This document shows positions 23,407-31,549 of a stretch of DNA of 34,207 nt, piece by piece. Source of the stretch: an uncultured Flavobacteriaceae bacterium. Its GTDB lineage: Bacteria; Bacteroidota; Bacteroidia; Flavobacteriales; Flavobacteriaceae. The notes under the pieces were generated by a model. The model was not told the origin of the DNA, searched no databases, and was given only the letters and a program-made list of their open reading frames with translations. The position numbers and the translations under genes are program-made. Position 1 is the first letter of the stretch. Each line of letters starts with the position of its first letter. The stretch spans positions 1 to 34,207 of the forward strand of contig CALDUJ010000153.1 of the NCBI GenBank assembly GCA_937923735.1, written 5' to 3'.

Positions 23407-24186
23407 TTAATCTAGGTAATACACATAGCCAACGTTTAGAAATACAAGCCAATCGTTAGCTTTATCTTGTATGTTATCATGGTTCAATCCATCTGTCCAA
23501 TTAGAAAAGAAGTATTGCCATCTTAAATCCACCAGTAAATCCGATAGAATCGTTAATTTATATCTTGTCCCAACACTAGCCACTACGGACCAAGTTGTGC
23601 CAGAATCATTACTAAAACCACCATTTTGAAATTCGTAGAATATATTATCTTGATTATTTATATCGCCATCTCCATATGTTGTCTTAGCCGATGGGTTATA
23701 GTAAGTAAATTGTCCTCCTAAGCTAGCATAAGGTGCTATTTTGTAGGCTCCAGCTGAAAAATCACGGATACTTAAAGGAAACCATTCCAATTGCGTTCCT
23801 ATACTTAAATTGCTTGCTTCACCTTGCATAAGTCTTAGTTTTCTTGCTTCTTCTGAAGTCTTTTCAGATTCAGGGCCAAAATGATTTAAAGTAGTCTTAA
23901 TATAAGATACTTCATTTCTGAGCTTAAAGTGATCATTAAAGTAAGTGTCAGTAGTATAACAATTACAATCTGCTCGATACGAGAAGTTCAAGTAGTGGAT
24001 AACTCCAACACCTATACCGGTATTTCCCTTATTTGTATCCCAATCTTTTCTTTCTCCGTAATCAGACTGATAAGCGACAGGACCAGCTATAATTCCAACC
24101 TCATGGGAAAACCCAAACTGAGGGAATACAGAGTATATACCAGCAAAAAAGCAGAATAAAACAACTAAATGTTTTAGTTTGAACAT
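23407..24186 (-). CDS. outer-membrane beta-barrel protein next to gdhA, unknown function
   Basis: This 259-residue protein has a signal peptide (about 1-22, ending VFPQ) and alternating beta strands with aromatic girdle residues, ending VFLNVGYVYYLD with a C-terminal aromatic-rich strand, so it is a small outer-membrane barrel. A central hydrophilic helix-like loop (about 105-125, ESEKTSEEARKLRL) and CNCYT at about 75 are notable. I recall relatives in flavobacteria adjacent to gdhA, sometimes mislabelled as glutamate dehydrogenase; the sequence has no dehydrogenase fold. It is divergent from gdhA. Confidence 0.78.
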   Translation of the reverse strand: MFKLKHLVVLFCFFAGIYSVFPQFGFSHEVGIIAGPVAYQSDYGERKDWDTNKGNTGIGVGVIHYLNFSYRADCNCYTTDTYFNDHFKLRNEVSYIKTTLNHFGPESEKTSEEARKLRLMQGEASNLSIGTQLEWFPLSIRDFSAGAYKIAPYASLGGQFTYYNPSAKTTYGDGDINNQDNIFYEFQNGGFSNDSGTTWSVVASVGTRYKLTILSDLLVDLRWQYFFSNWTDGLNHDNIQDKANDWLVFLNVGYVYYLD

Positions 24187-24222
24187 AGTAGGTTAAATTT
24201 ATGTTGAGGGCTTTAACGTGAA

Positions 24223-24253
24223 CAAATATATAAAAACTCGATAAACTAACAAA
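24223..24253 (-). promoter_or_regulatory. consensus promoter for the barrel protein gene
   Basis: On the minus strand TTTG, exactly 19 bases, then TATATTTG: a perfect TTTG-N19-TAnnTTTG promoter 37 bases before the ATG at 24186. Confidence 0.8.
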
Positions 24254-24347
24254 TAAATACGATAAAATGCATGAAATTATTTTTTGAGAATGCTCAATGA
24301 CGTCAAAAAAGAAACCTAATTCATAATTACGAATTTGAAAAAAAAGA

Positions 24348-24377
24348 TTAGTAATTTTTCAGGATATCTTATATTTG
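24348..24377 (+). promoter_or_regulatory. probable gdhA promoter
   Basis: TATATTTG (24370-24377) is an exact -7 box 47 bases before the ATG. The -33 box is TTAG at 18-base spacing (24348-24351), one base off in sequence and spacing. It is divergent from the promoter at 24223-24253. Confidence 0.5.
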
Positions 24378-24423
24378 CCTCACTAATCAAGTATCAAATT
24401 ATTAAATCATTAAATTTTTTCTA

Positions 24424-25767
24424 ATGAAAGCAAAAATTGAAGCATTTATGGATGAGGTGAAGACCCGTAATGGTCATGAGCCAGAATTCATACAGGCAGT
24501 GCAAGAAGTTGCAGAAACGGTAATTCCTTACATTGCTAAACATAAAATATATAACGGTAAAAACATTCTTTTAAGGATGGTCGAACCAGAGCGACTAATT
24601 TCATTTAGAGTTGCATGGGTAGATGATGATGGTGAAATACATGTGAATCGTGGTTATCGTATTCAAATGAATTCTGCTATTGGCCCATATAAAGGGGGAT
24701 TGCGCTTCCATCCAACTGTAAATGCTAGTATTCTTAAGTTTTTAGCTTTTGAGCAAGTATTTAAAAATAGTTTAACCACATTGCCTATGGGTGGTGGTAA
24801 AGGAGGTTCAGATTTTGACCCGAAAGGAAAATCTGATGATGAAGTGATGCGCTTTTGTCATGCTTTTATGCTAGAACTAAATAGACATGTAGGACCTAAT
24901 ACTGACGTTCCTGCAGGAGATATAGGTGTTGGAGCTCGAGAAATAGGCTTTCTTTTCGGGATGTATAAAAAAATAAGAAATGAGTTCACAGGTGTTTTAA
25001 CCGGAAAAGGACTCTCTTGGGGAGGCTCTAAAATTAGACCAGAAGCTACTGGTTACGGCACGGTTTATTTCGCGCAAAGTATGCTTAAAACCAAAAACGA
25101 AAATTTTGAAGGTAAAACCGTGGTTATATCAGGTTCAGGTAATGTAGCGCAGTTTGCGGCTCAAAAAGCAATTGCTCTTGGCGCAAAAGTAGTGACATTA
25201 TCAGATTCTGGAGGTTATATCTATGATAAAGATGGGATTGATGAAGATAAATTGGCTTTTGTAATGGACTTAAAAAATAATAAGAGAGGGCGTATCTCTG
25301 AATATATTGAACACTATAAATCTGCTGAGTATCACAAAGGTAAAACACCTTGGGAAGTAAAGTGTGATGTCGCTTTACCGTGCGCTACTCAAAATGAGCT
25401 TAATGCAGAAGACGCCAAAACACTTTTAAGTAATGGATGTATTTGCGTTGCGGAAGGCGCAAATATGCCGTCTACTACTGATGCTGTTCATGAGTTTATC
25501 AAGGCAAAAATACTATTTGCTCCAGGAAAAGCTTCAAATGCTGGCGGTGTGGCAACCTCTGGTCTTGAAATGTCTCAAAATTCATTAAGAATAAGTTGGA
25601 CCAGAGAAGAAGTAGATGCTCGACTTAAAGATATTATGGAGGATATTCACGAATCTTGTATCGAGTATGGTAAACAAGAAGATGGCTTTGTAGACTATGT
25701 TAAGGGAGCAAATATAGCAGGCTTTGTGAAAGTTGCAGATGCTATGTTGGCTCAAGGAGTTATATAA
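24424..25767 (+). CDS. gdhA: glutamate dehydrogenase, probable NADP-dependent
   Basis: This 447-residue enzyme makes glutamate from 2-oxoglutarate and ammonium with NAD(P)H. The length and motifs fit the hexameric class near 450 residues: the glutamate-binding stretch GPYKGGLRFHPTVN, the catalytic loop PMGGGKGGSDFDPKGKSD, and the nucleotide-binding motif VVISGSGNVAQFAAQKA. The C terminus is complete. It has its own promoter and terminator, and is divergent from an outer-membrane barrel gene. Confidence 0.96.
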   Translation: MKAKIEAFMDEVKTRNGHEPEFIQAVQEVAETVIPYIAKHKIYNGKNILLRMVEPERLISFRVAWVDDDGEIHVNRGYRIQMNSAIGPYKGGLRFHPTVNASILKFLAFEQVFKNSLTTLPMGGGKGGSDFDPKGKSDDEVMRFCHAFMLELNRHVGPNTDVPAGDIGVGAREIGFLFGMYKKIRNEFTGVLTGKGLSWGGSKIRPEATGYGTVYFAQSMLKTKNENFEGKTVVISGSGNVAQFAAQKAIALGAKVVTLSDSGGYIYDKDGIDEDKLAFVMDLKNNKRGRISEYIEHYKSAEYHKGKTPWEVKCDVALPCATQNELNAEDAKTLLSNGCICVAEGANMPSTTDAVHEFIKAKILFAPGKASNAGGVATSGLEMSQNSLRISWTREEVDARLKDIMEDIHESCIEYGKQEDGFVDYVKGANIAGFVKVADAMLAQGVI

Positions 25768-25786
25768 TTTAATACTTAATAGCTTT

Positions 25787-25822
25787 AAAGCCTTTACTAT
25801 TATTTAAGTAAGGGCTTTTTTT
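25787..25822 (+). terminator. intrinsic terminator after gdhA
   Basis: AAAGCCTTTACT and AGTAAGGGCTTT pair over 12 bp (one G-T) with an 8-base loop, followed by TTTT. Confidence 0.88.
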
Positions 25823-25854
25823 CGTTTTATATGATTTTTCGTTTAGTTTCGTTA

Positions 25855-25862
25855 TATCTTTA
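25855..25862 (+). promoter_or_regulatory. possible -7 box before porZ
   Basis: TATCTTTA is one base off TAnnTTTG, 20 bases before the ATG at 25882. No clear -33 box. Confidence 0.28.
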
Positions 25863-25881
25863 GATAGATTTAAATAGTGCG

Positions 25882-28230
25882 ATGATTAAAAGATTATTTA
25901 CCCTAATTCTCACCTTACTTATATTTCAGATTAGTTCATCTCAGGATTTTTCTGCTTTATGGGAAGGTCATTTTTCTTATTTAAATGTCCAAGATGTATC
26001 TCAAGGTAATGGCAAAATATTTGCTGCCGCAGAAAATGCTGTTTTCTCTTATGATCTAGATACTGAAGAGATTGACAAAATTTCTACAGTTAATGGACTC
26101 TCAGGAGAAAATATATCTACAATACTCTATAGTGATGATGCACAACTGCTTTTAATCGGTTATGAAAATGGTTTGATGGAGATTGTTTTCGATTCAGATT
26201 CAGAAGTTCTAACAATAGTTGATATTCTAGATAAAGAAACTATTCCACCTACTGATAAAAGAATTAATCACTTTAATGAGCATGAAGGTCTAGTTTATGT
26301 TTCAACCGATTTTGGAATTTCAGTTTATGATTTGACTAGATTAGAATTTGGTGACACCTATTTTATTGGAGACTCTGGAACTCAAAAAGTAATTAATCAA
26401 ACAACAATTTTTGAAGATTTCATCTATTCAGCATCCGCTACAGGCATTCAGAAAGCAGCAATAAATAATCCTAATTTAATTGATTTTACACAATGGGAAA
26501 CAATCAATACTTCTAACTGGACTGCTATTGAATCTGTAGGAGACAAAATCTACGCACAAAATCTAAATAGAGATTTCTACGAAATAGTTAATGATAATTT
26601 TTTGGTTGTTTTTACATACGCAACATTACCTGTAGATGTAAAAAGTGTTGAAGACAAATTAGTTATAACTACTAGTACCGATGTTTTTTTGTACGAAAGC
26701 AATTTTACAATTATTGACTCTGCTACAATAAATGGAAATTTTGATACAACATTTACTTGTGGCATAATAGACTCTAATAATTCCCTGTACATAGGAACAG
26801 TTAATAATGGAGTTTTAAGTCCATCTTTTGAAAACGAATTAGGATTTGATGAAATACATCCTGATGGCCCTTTATTAAATACTATCTTCTCTTTGCAAGC
26901 ATATGAAGATGAACTTTGGACAACGTTTGGGGATTATACGCAACGTTTTAATCCATCACCTGTAAGACGGAGAGGGATTAGTCATTTAATAGGAGATAAT
27001 TGGAATAATATCCCAAATGACAGTGTGCTTGGAGCCCGAAATTTAAATGCTATTATCAGAAACCCTGAAAATCCAAGTCAAGTTTTTATTAGCTCATTTA
27101 TAGATGGAATGCTTGAATTAGATAACGATAATCCTTTAATACTTTATGACCAAACGAACAGTGGCTTAGAATCTCTCGTCTTACCTGGCAGCCCTAATTT
27201 TATTCAAATTAGAGTTACGGGTTTAGCATTTGATGATTCAGGCATTTTGTGGAGTTCCACATGTCTTGTCGACAATGTTTTAAAATCCTACAATCCTACA
27301 AATGGACAGTGGCAATCGTATGATTTTTCATCTTTAATTACTGATCCTATTCAAGATAATTTAGGATTCAAGGATTTATTAATTGACACTTCTGGTATCA
27401 AATGGTTATCTAGTTTCAACTTTGGGGTCATAGCATATAATGAAAATGGAGGTATGATAAAGAGCATGAATGATGAACCTGGAGAAGGTAATTTACCAAC
27501 CGCTACAACGACTGCTTTAGCAATTGATAACAGGAATCAATTATGGATAGGTACTACAAATGGACTGAGAACTTATAATAATACATTAGGTTTCTTTGAA
27601 GACGAAAGTCCAGACACCCAGCCAATAATTATATCTGAAGACGGAGTAGCAAAAGAGCTACTGTTTCAACAATTTGTGTCGGATATTAAAGTAGATGGCT
27701 CCAATAATAAATGGCTTGCCACTATTGGTTCAGGATTATTCCTTGTGACTCCTGACGGTCGCGAAACTATTTATCATTTTACTAAGGATAATTCTCCATT
27801 ACCATCAAATAACATAAGCGAGGTATCTATTGACGAAAGTAACGGAAAGGTTTACATAGGGACCGAGAAAGGTTTAGTCTCATTTAACTCAGGAGGTTCG
27901 AGCCCAAAAGAAGAATTGGCAGAAGCATTTGCCTATCCTAACCCTGTAAGACCAACTTTTAATATAGTTGATGAAAAAGTGAAGATAAAAGACATTAGTG
28001 ATAATGTGAATATAAAAATCACAGATATTGAAGGAAACTTGGTTGCCGAGGCACAGTCAAAAACCAATTCTAGATTTCAAGGGTATAATTTAGAAGTAGA
28101 TGGAGGAACAGCCTATTGGAATGGCAAAAACCTGGCAAATAATGTTGTCGCCTCAGGAGTTTATCTCGTAATGCTATCCGATTTGGATACTTTTGAAACA
28201 AAGGTAATCAAACTAATGGTTGTTAGGTAA
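25882..28230 (+). CDS. porZ: PorZ, T9SS attachment-complex protein
   Basis: This 782-residue secreted protein has a signal peptide (about 1-20), WD/beta-propeller repeats (for example LWEGHFSYLNVQDVSQGNGKI, LLIGYENGLMEIV; later KWLSSFNFGVIAYN, LWIGTTNGLRTYN, KWLATIGSGLFLV, VYIGTEKGLVSF), and a T9SS type A sorting domain at about 683-782 (AFAYPNPVRPTF ... SGVYLVMLSD ... TKVIKLMVVR). PorZ is a surface component of the attachment complex that anchors T9SS cargo. The gene order porZ-recO agrees with flavobacterial genomes. It overlaps recO by one base (TAATG). Confidence 0.9.
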   Translation: MIKRLFTLILTLLIFQISSSQDFSALWEGHFSYLNVQDVSQGNGKIFAAAENAVFSYDLDTEEIDKISTVNGLSGENISTILYSDDAQLLLIGYENGLMEIVFDSDSEVLTIVDILDKETIPPTDKRINHFNEHEGLVYVSTDFGISVYDLTRLEFGDTYFIGDSGTQKVINQTTIFEDFIYSASATGIQKAAINNPNLIDFTQWETINTSNWTAIESVGDKIYAQNLNRDFYEIVNDNFLVVFTYATLPVDVKSVEDKLVITTSTDVFLYESNFTIIDSATINGNFDTTFTCGIIDSNNSLYIGTVNNGVLSPSFENELGFDEIHPDGPLLNTIFSLQAYEDELWTTFGDYTQRFNPSPVRRRGISHLIGDNWNNIPNDSVLGARNLNAIIRNPENPSQVFISSFIDGMLELDNDNPLILYDQTNSGLESLVLPGSPNFIQIRVTGLAFDDSGILWSSTCLVDNVLKSYNPTNGQWQSYDFSSLITDPIQDNLGFKDLLIDTSGIKWLSSFNFGVIAYNENGGMIKSMNDEPGEGNLPTATTTALAIDNRNQLWIGTTNGLRTYNNTLGFFEDESPDTQPIIISEDGVAKELLFQQFVSDIKVDGSNNKWLATIGSGLFLVTPDGRETIYHFTKDNSPLPSNNISEVSIDESNGKVYIGTEKGLVSFNSGGSSPKEELAEAFAYPNPVRPTFNIVDEKVKIKDISDNVNIKITDIEGNLVAEAQSKTNSRFQGYNLEVDGGTAYWNGKNLANNVVASGVYLVMLSDLDTFETKVIKLMVVR

Positions 28231-28949
28231 TGCAAATCTCTACGGATGCCATTATACTATCCAAAATTAAATACGGAGACAGTAATGTAATACTCTCAAG
28301 CTATACCAAAGAATTTGGACTGAAGAGTTATTTAATTAAAGGTGTTTTAAAACAACGCAAAGGAAAAATTAAACCAGCCTATCTTCAGCCATTATTGCAG
28401 GTGCGTATAGAAGGTAATCATAAAGACAATAGGTCCCTTCAGAATATTAGTGAATTAAAACCCTTGTTTCATTATAAAACCCTACACACAAATATTACTA
28501 AAGGTGCGATAGTTATTTTTTTAAGTGAAGTATTAGCACAGCTATTAAAAGAAGAGGAGAGAAATAGCGCACTTTATGCTTTTATATCTACTTCCCTTGA
28601 GTGGCTGGATGAAAAAGAAAATTCACCTAATTTTCATTTGCTTTTTTTACTAAATATCACAAAATATATAGGCTTCTATCCAGATAAAAAGAATAAGGAA
28701 CTTCCATTTTTTAATCTTGAAGCTGGCAAATTTGAATCATCTAAAACTAACGGTTATAGCATATCTGGAAATAATTTAACACTTCTTAAACAGCTATTGG
28801 GCATAAAATTTGATACACTTGATAGAGTAAAAGTAAACTCAAGACAACGCCAAGATTTTTTGAATATGATTTTGCTGTATTTTGAGTTACATTTGGGCGG
28901 TTTTAAAAAACCAAAATCTCTGCAAATCTTAAATCAAGTTTTTAGCTAG
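28230..28949 (+). CDS. recO: DNA repair protein RecO
   Basis: This 239-residue protein has an N-terminal OB fold (ISTDAIILSKIKYGDSNVILSSYTKEFGLKSYLIKGV) and a C-terminal helical region, as in RecO. RecO loads RecA with RecR during gap repair. The zinc-finger cysteines found in some RecO proteins are absent. It starts at the last base of the porZ stop, and ends 8 bases before the TonB receptor, so the three genes are likely cotranscribed. Confidence 0.92.
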   Translation: MQISTDAIILSKIKYGDSNVILSSYTKEFGLKSYLIKGVLKQRKGKIKPAYLQPLLQVRIEGNHKDNRSLQNISELKPLFHYKTLHTNITKGAIVIFLSEVLAQLLKEEERNSALYAFISTSLEWLDEKENSPNFHLLFLLNITKYIGFYPDKKNKELPFFNLEAGKFESSKTNGYSISGNNLTLLKQLLGIKFDTLDRVKVNSRQRQDFLNMILLYFELHLGGFKKPKSLQILNQVFS

Positions 28950-28957
28950 CCAATAAA

Positions 28958-31372
28958 ATGAAGAGCGTATTTCTTTATTGTTTTTTCCTTTTCTTTTCTG
29001 TGGTTTTAAGCGCTCAGACAATAACCGTTTATGACATATCGACTAATGAGCCTGTTAGTGGTGTAGCTATTTATAATAACTCCAAAAGCAAGAGTACCAT
29101 AACAGATATTAATGGTAAAGCAGATATCACAAAATTCACTAAGTACGAAGCGCTTATATTCCAGCATATATCTCTTGTTAAGACCAGATTGGTAAAATCG
29201 CGAATCATCAGAAACGGACTGGGGGTTTATTTGTTCAGTAACTCACAAAATTTGGAACAAGTGGTAATCTCTGCTTCAAAGTTCGAACAAAAGAGAAAAG
29301 ACGTTCCCCAAAAAATAATAAGCCTTCAAGCGTCAGATATACAATTTACCAATCCTCAAACCAGCGCAGATTTACTTGAAAATAGTGGACAAGTATTTGT
29401 TCAAAAAAGTCAATTAGGCGGAGGAAGTCCCATGATTAGAGGTTTTTCTACAAATAGATTACTTATCTCTGTTGATGGTGTGAGGATGAATAATGCCATT
29501 TTTAGAGGAGGGAATCTTCAAAACGTTATATCAATCGACCCATTCTCAATAGAAAATACTGAAGTTATTCTCGGAGCTGGATCTGTTATTTATGGCAGCG
29601 ATGCTATTGGAGGAATTATGAATTTTTATACGCAAAGACCCATTTTGTCTTATAAAGACAGTATTGACTTCAGAATAAATGCTATAACACGTTATGCTTC
29701 AGCGAGTAACGAAAAAACAGCACATGTAGATTTTAATATTGGTAAAGAAAAATGGGGATTTCTCACAAGTGTTAGTTATACCGATTTTGATGACTTAAAA
29801 ATGGGGAAACATGGCCCTGACGATTATTTAAGAACTGAATATATCAAAAGAATAAATAATGAGGATGTAATAGTTCAGAATACAGACCCATTAATACAAA
29901 GGTTCACAGGCTATCACCAAATAAATTTTTCGAAAAAAATAAGGTATGAACCAAATGATAAGCTGAATTTTAATCTAGGATTACATTATTCCACCACTTC
30001 AGATTACCCAAGGTATGATCGCTTAACTCGGTATAGAGATAACGTTTTAAGATCTGCAGAGTGGGATTATGGCCCTCAAAAATGGTTTCTTGGGAATTTA
30101 CAAGTTAACCAAAAAGCTGATAAGGGGTTGTATGATAACGCACAGTTTACATTAGCCTATCAGAATTTTAAAGAAAGTAGGATGGACAGAGATTTTCAAT
30201 CTTCAGCAAGAAATCTACGAGAGGAAAATGTAGATGCTATTTCTCTAAATCTAGATTTTGAGAAGCGCATTAGTAGTATAAACGAACTTTTTTATGGAGC
30301 TGAGTATGTATACAACAAAATTGGGTCTAAAGGTCTTGAGGAGAATATAGATACAGGTGATAGTGAAAAAACAGTATCACGATATCCCAATGGGTCTAAT
30401 TGGCAATCTATTGCAGCATATTTAAGCTATAAGTATAATCCTACTGATGCTTTTACCTTTCAAACAGGGTTAAGGTACAATCATATAATTGCCAGTGCCG
30501 ATTTTACTGAGAATAATACGTTCTTAAATCTTCCTTTTAACAAATCAGATATAAGTACTGGTGCCTTTACTGGAACAGCAGGAATTAATTGGAACGTAAA
30601 CAAAACAATCGCATGGAAACTAAATCTTTCTACTGCTTTTCGAGCTCCTAATATTGACGATATTGGTAAAGTATTCGATTCTGAACCCGGCTCCGTTGTT
30701 GTTCCAAACCCCAATCTTAAATCAGAACGAGCCTACAGCGGCGAAGTAGGCTTGCTTTTAAATTTGGACGAGGCAGTTAAACTAGATATTGCAGCATATT
30801 ACACTTATTTAGACGATGCGTTGGTTAGAAGAGATTTTGAGCTTAATGGAGAGACAGAAATAGAATATGATGGAGAATTAAGCACTGTTCAAGCTATACA
30901 AAATGCTTCCAAATCAAGAATTCACGGATTTGAAGCAGGACTTAATGTGAATTTCAGTAATGAAATCCAACTCACTTCTCAATATAATATCATAGGCGGG
31001 ACAGAACAAGAAATTGGTGGAGCTACCTTTCCTGTTAGGCATATAGCACCTAATTTTGGCAATACACATCTGGTCTGGAAAAATCCCAAGTTCAAACTAG
31101 ACTTGTTTACAAATTACAGTGGCAAATTGGCTTTTGAAGATTTATCTATATCTGAAAGAGATAAAATATTTTTATATGCTTTGGATAAGAATGGAAAACC
31201 ATATGCTCCCTCTTGGTACACATTAAACTTTAGAACACAATTCAATTTATTTGAAACGGTGTCATTAACTACTACACTAGAAAATGTTACTGATCAACGA
31301 TACAGAACTTATGCTTCTGGCATTACAGCTCCAGGAAGGAATTTAATAGTTTCGTTGAGGTATAGTTTATAG
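28958..31372 (+). CDS. TonB-dependent outer-membrane receptor
   Basis: This 804-residue receptor has a signal peptide (about 1-19), an N-terminal CarboxypepD_reg-like domain (about 21-95), a plug (about 115-225, with IRGFSTNRLLISVDGVRMNN and GSDAIGGIMNFYTQRP) and a 22-strand barrel ending LIVSLRYSL. In the barrel, FRAP (about 563) and NPNL (about 584) occur, as in heme and hemoglobin receptors, but FRAP is also widespread in other receptors. The cargo is uncertain; heme or another iron source is a reasonable guess. No TonB box is assigned. It lies directly downstream of recO. Confidence 0.9.
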   Translation: MKSVFLYCFFLFFSVVLSAQTITVYDISTNEPVSGVAIYNNSKSKSTITDINGKADITKFTKYEALIFQHISLVKTRLVKSRIIRNGLGVYLFSNSQNLEQVVISASKFEQKRKDVPQKIISLQASDIQFTNPQTSADLLENSGQVFVQKSQLGGGSPMIRGFSTNRLLISVDGVRMNNAIFRGGNLQNVISIDPFSIENTEVILGAGSVIYGSDAIGGIMNFYTQRPILSYKDSIDFRINAITRYASASNEKTAHVDFNIGKEKWGFLTSVSYTDFDDLKMGKHGPDDYLRTEYIKRINNEDVIVQNTDPLIQRFTGYHQINFSKKIRYEPNDKLNFNLGLHYSTTSDYPRYDRLTRYRDNVLRSAEWDYGPQKWFLGNLQVNQKADKGLYDNAQFTLAYQNFKESRMDRDFQSSARNLREENVDAISLNLDFEKRISSINELFYGAEYVYNKIGSKGLEENIDTGDSEKTVSRYPNGSNWQSIAAYLSYKYNPTDAFTFQTGLRYNHIIASADFTENNTFLNLPFNKSDISTGAFTGTAGINWNVNKTIAWKLNLSTAFRAPNIDDIGKVFDSEPGSVVVPNPNLKSERAYSGEVGLLLNLDEAVKLDIAAYYTYLDDALVRRDFELNGETEIEYDGELSTVQAIQNASKSRIHGFEAGLNVNFSNEIQLTSQYNIIGGTEQEIGGATFPVRHIAPNFGNTHLVWKNPKFKLDLFTNYSGKLAFEDLSISERDKIFLYALDKNGKPYAPSWYTLNFRTQFNLFETVSLTTTLENVTDQRYRTYASGITAPGRNLIVSLRYSL

Positions 31373-31549
31373 ATATTCTGCTTAAATCTAAGTTTAATAA
31401 AAGTCCATATAGCATTTCATCGTCGAAAAATGACTTTTCATAGAATTTTTTTCACAAATTCTTTTGATTATGAGGGTATTAGTAAGTCAGACTTTACATT
31501 TATGGGTTCCAGAATTCAATTCTGAGTTTTGGAAATTGAAAATAATACA

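Noticed and set aside
31421-31450. Possible terminator after the TonB receptor (GAAAA...TTTTC with T-run)
   Set aside because: Only a 5-bp AT-rich stem; too weak to call.
31511-31523. Palindrome AGAATT-C-AATTCT before the secreted protein gene
   Set aside because: Short AT-rich palindrome with no second copy or nearby promoter fit; likely chance, so it is not listed as an operator.
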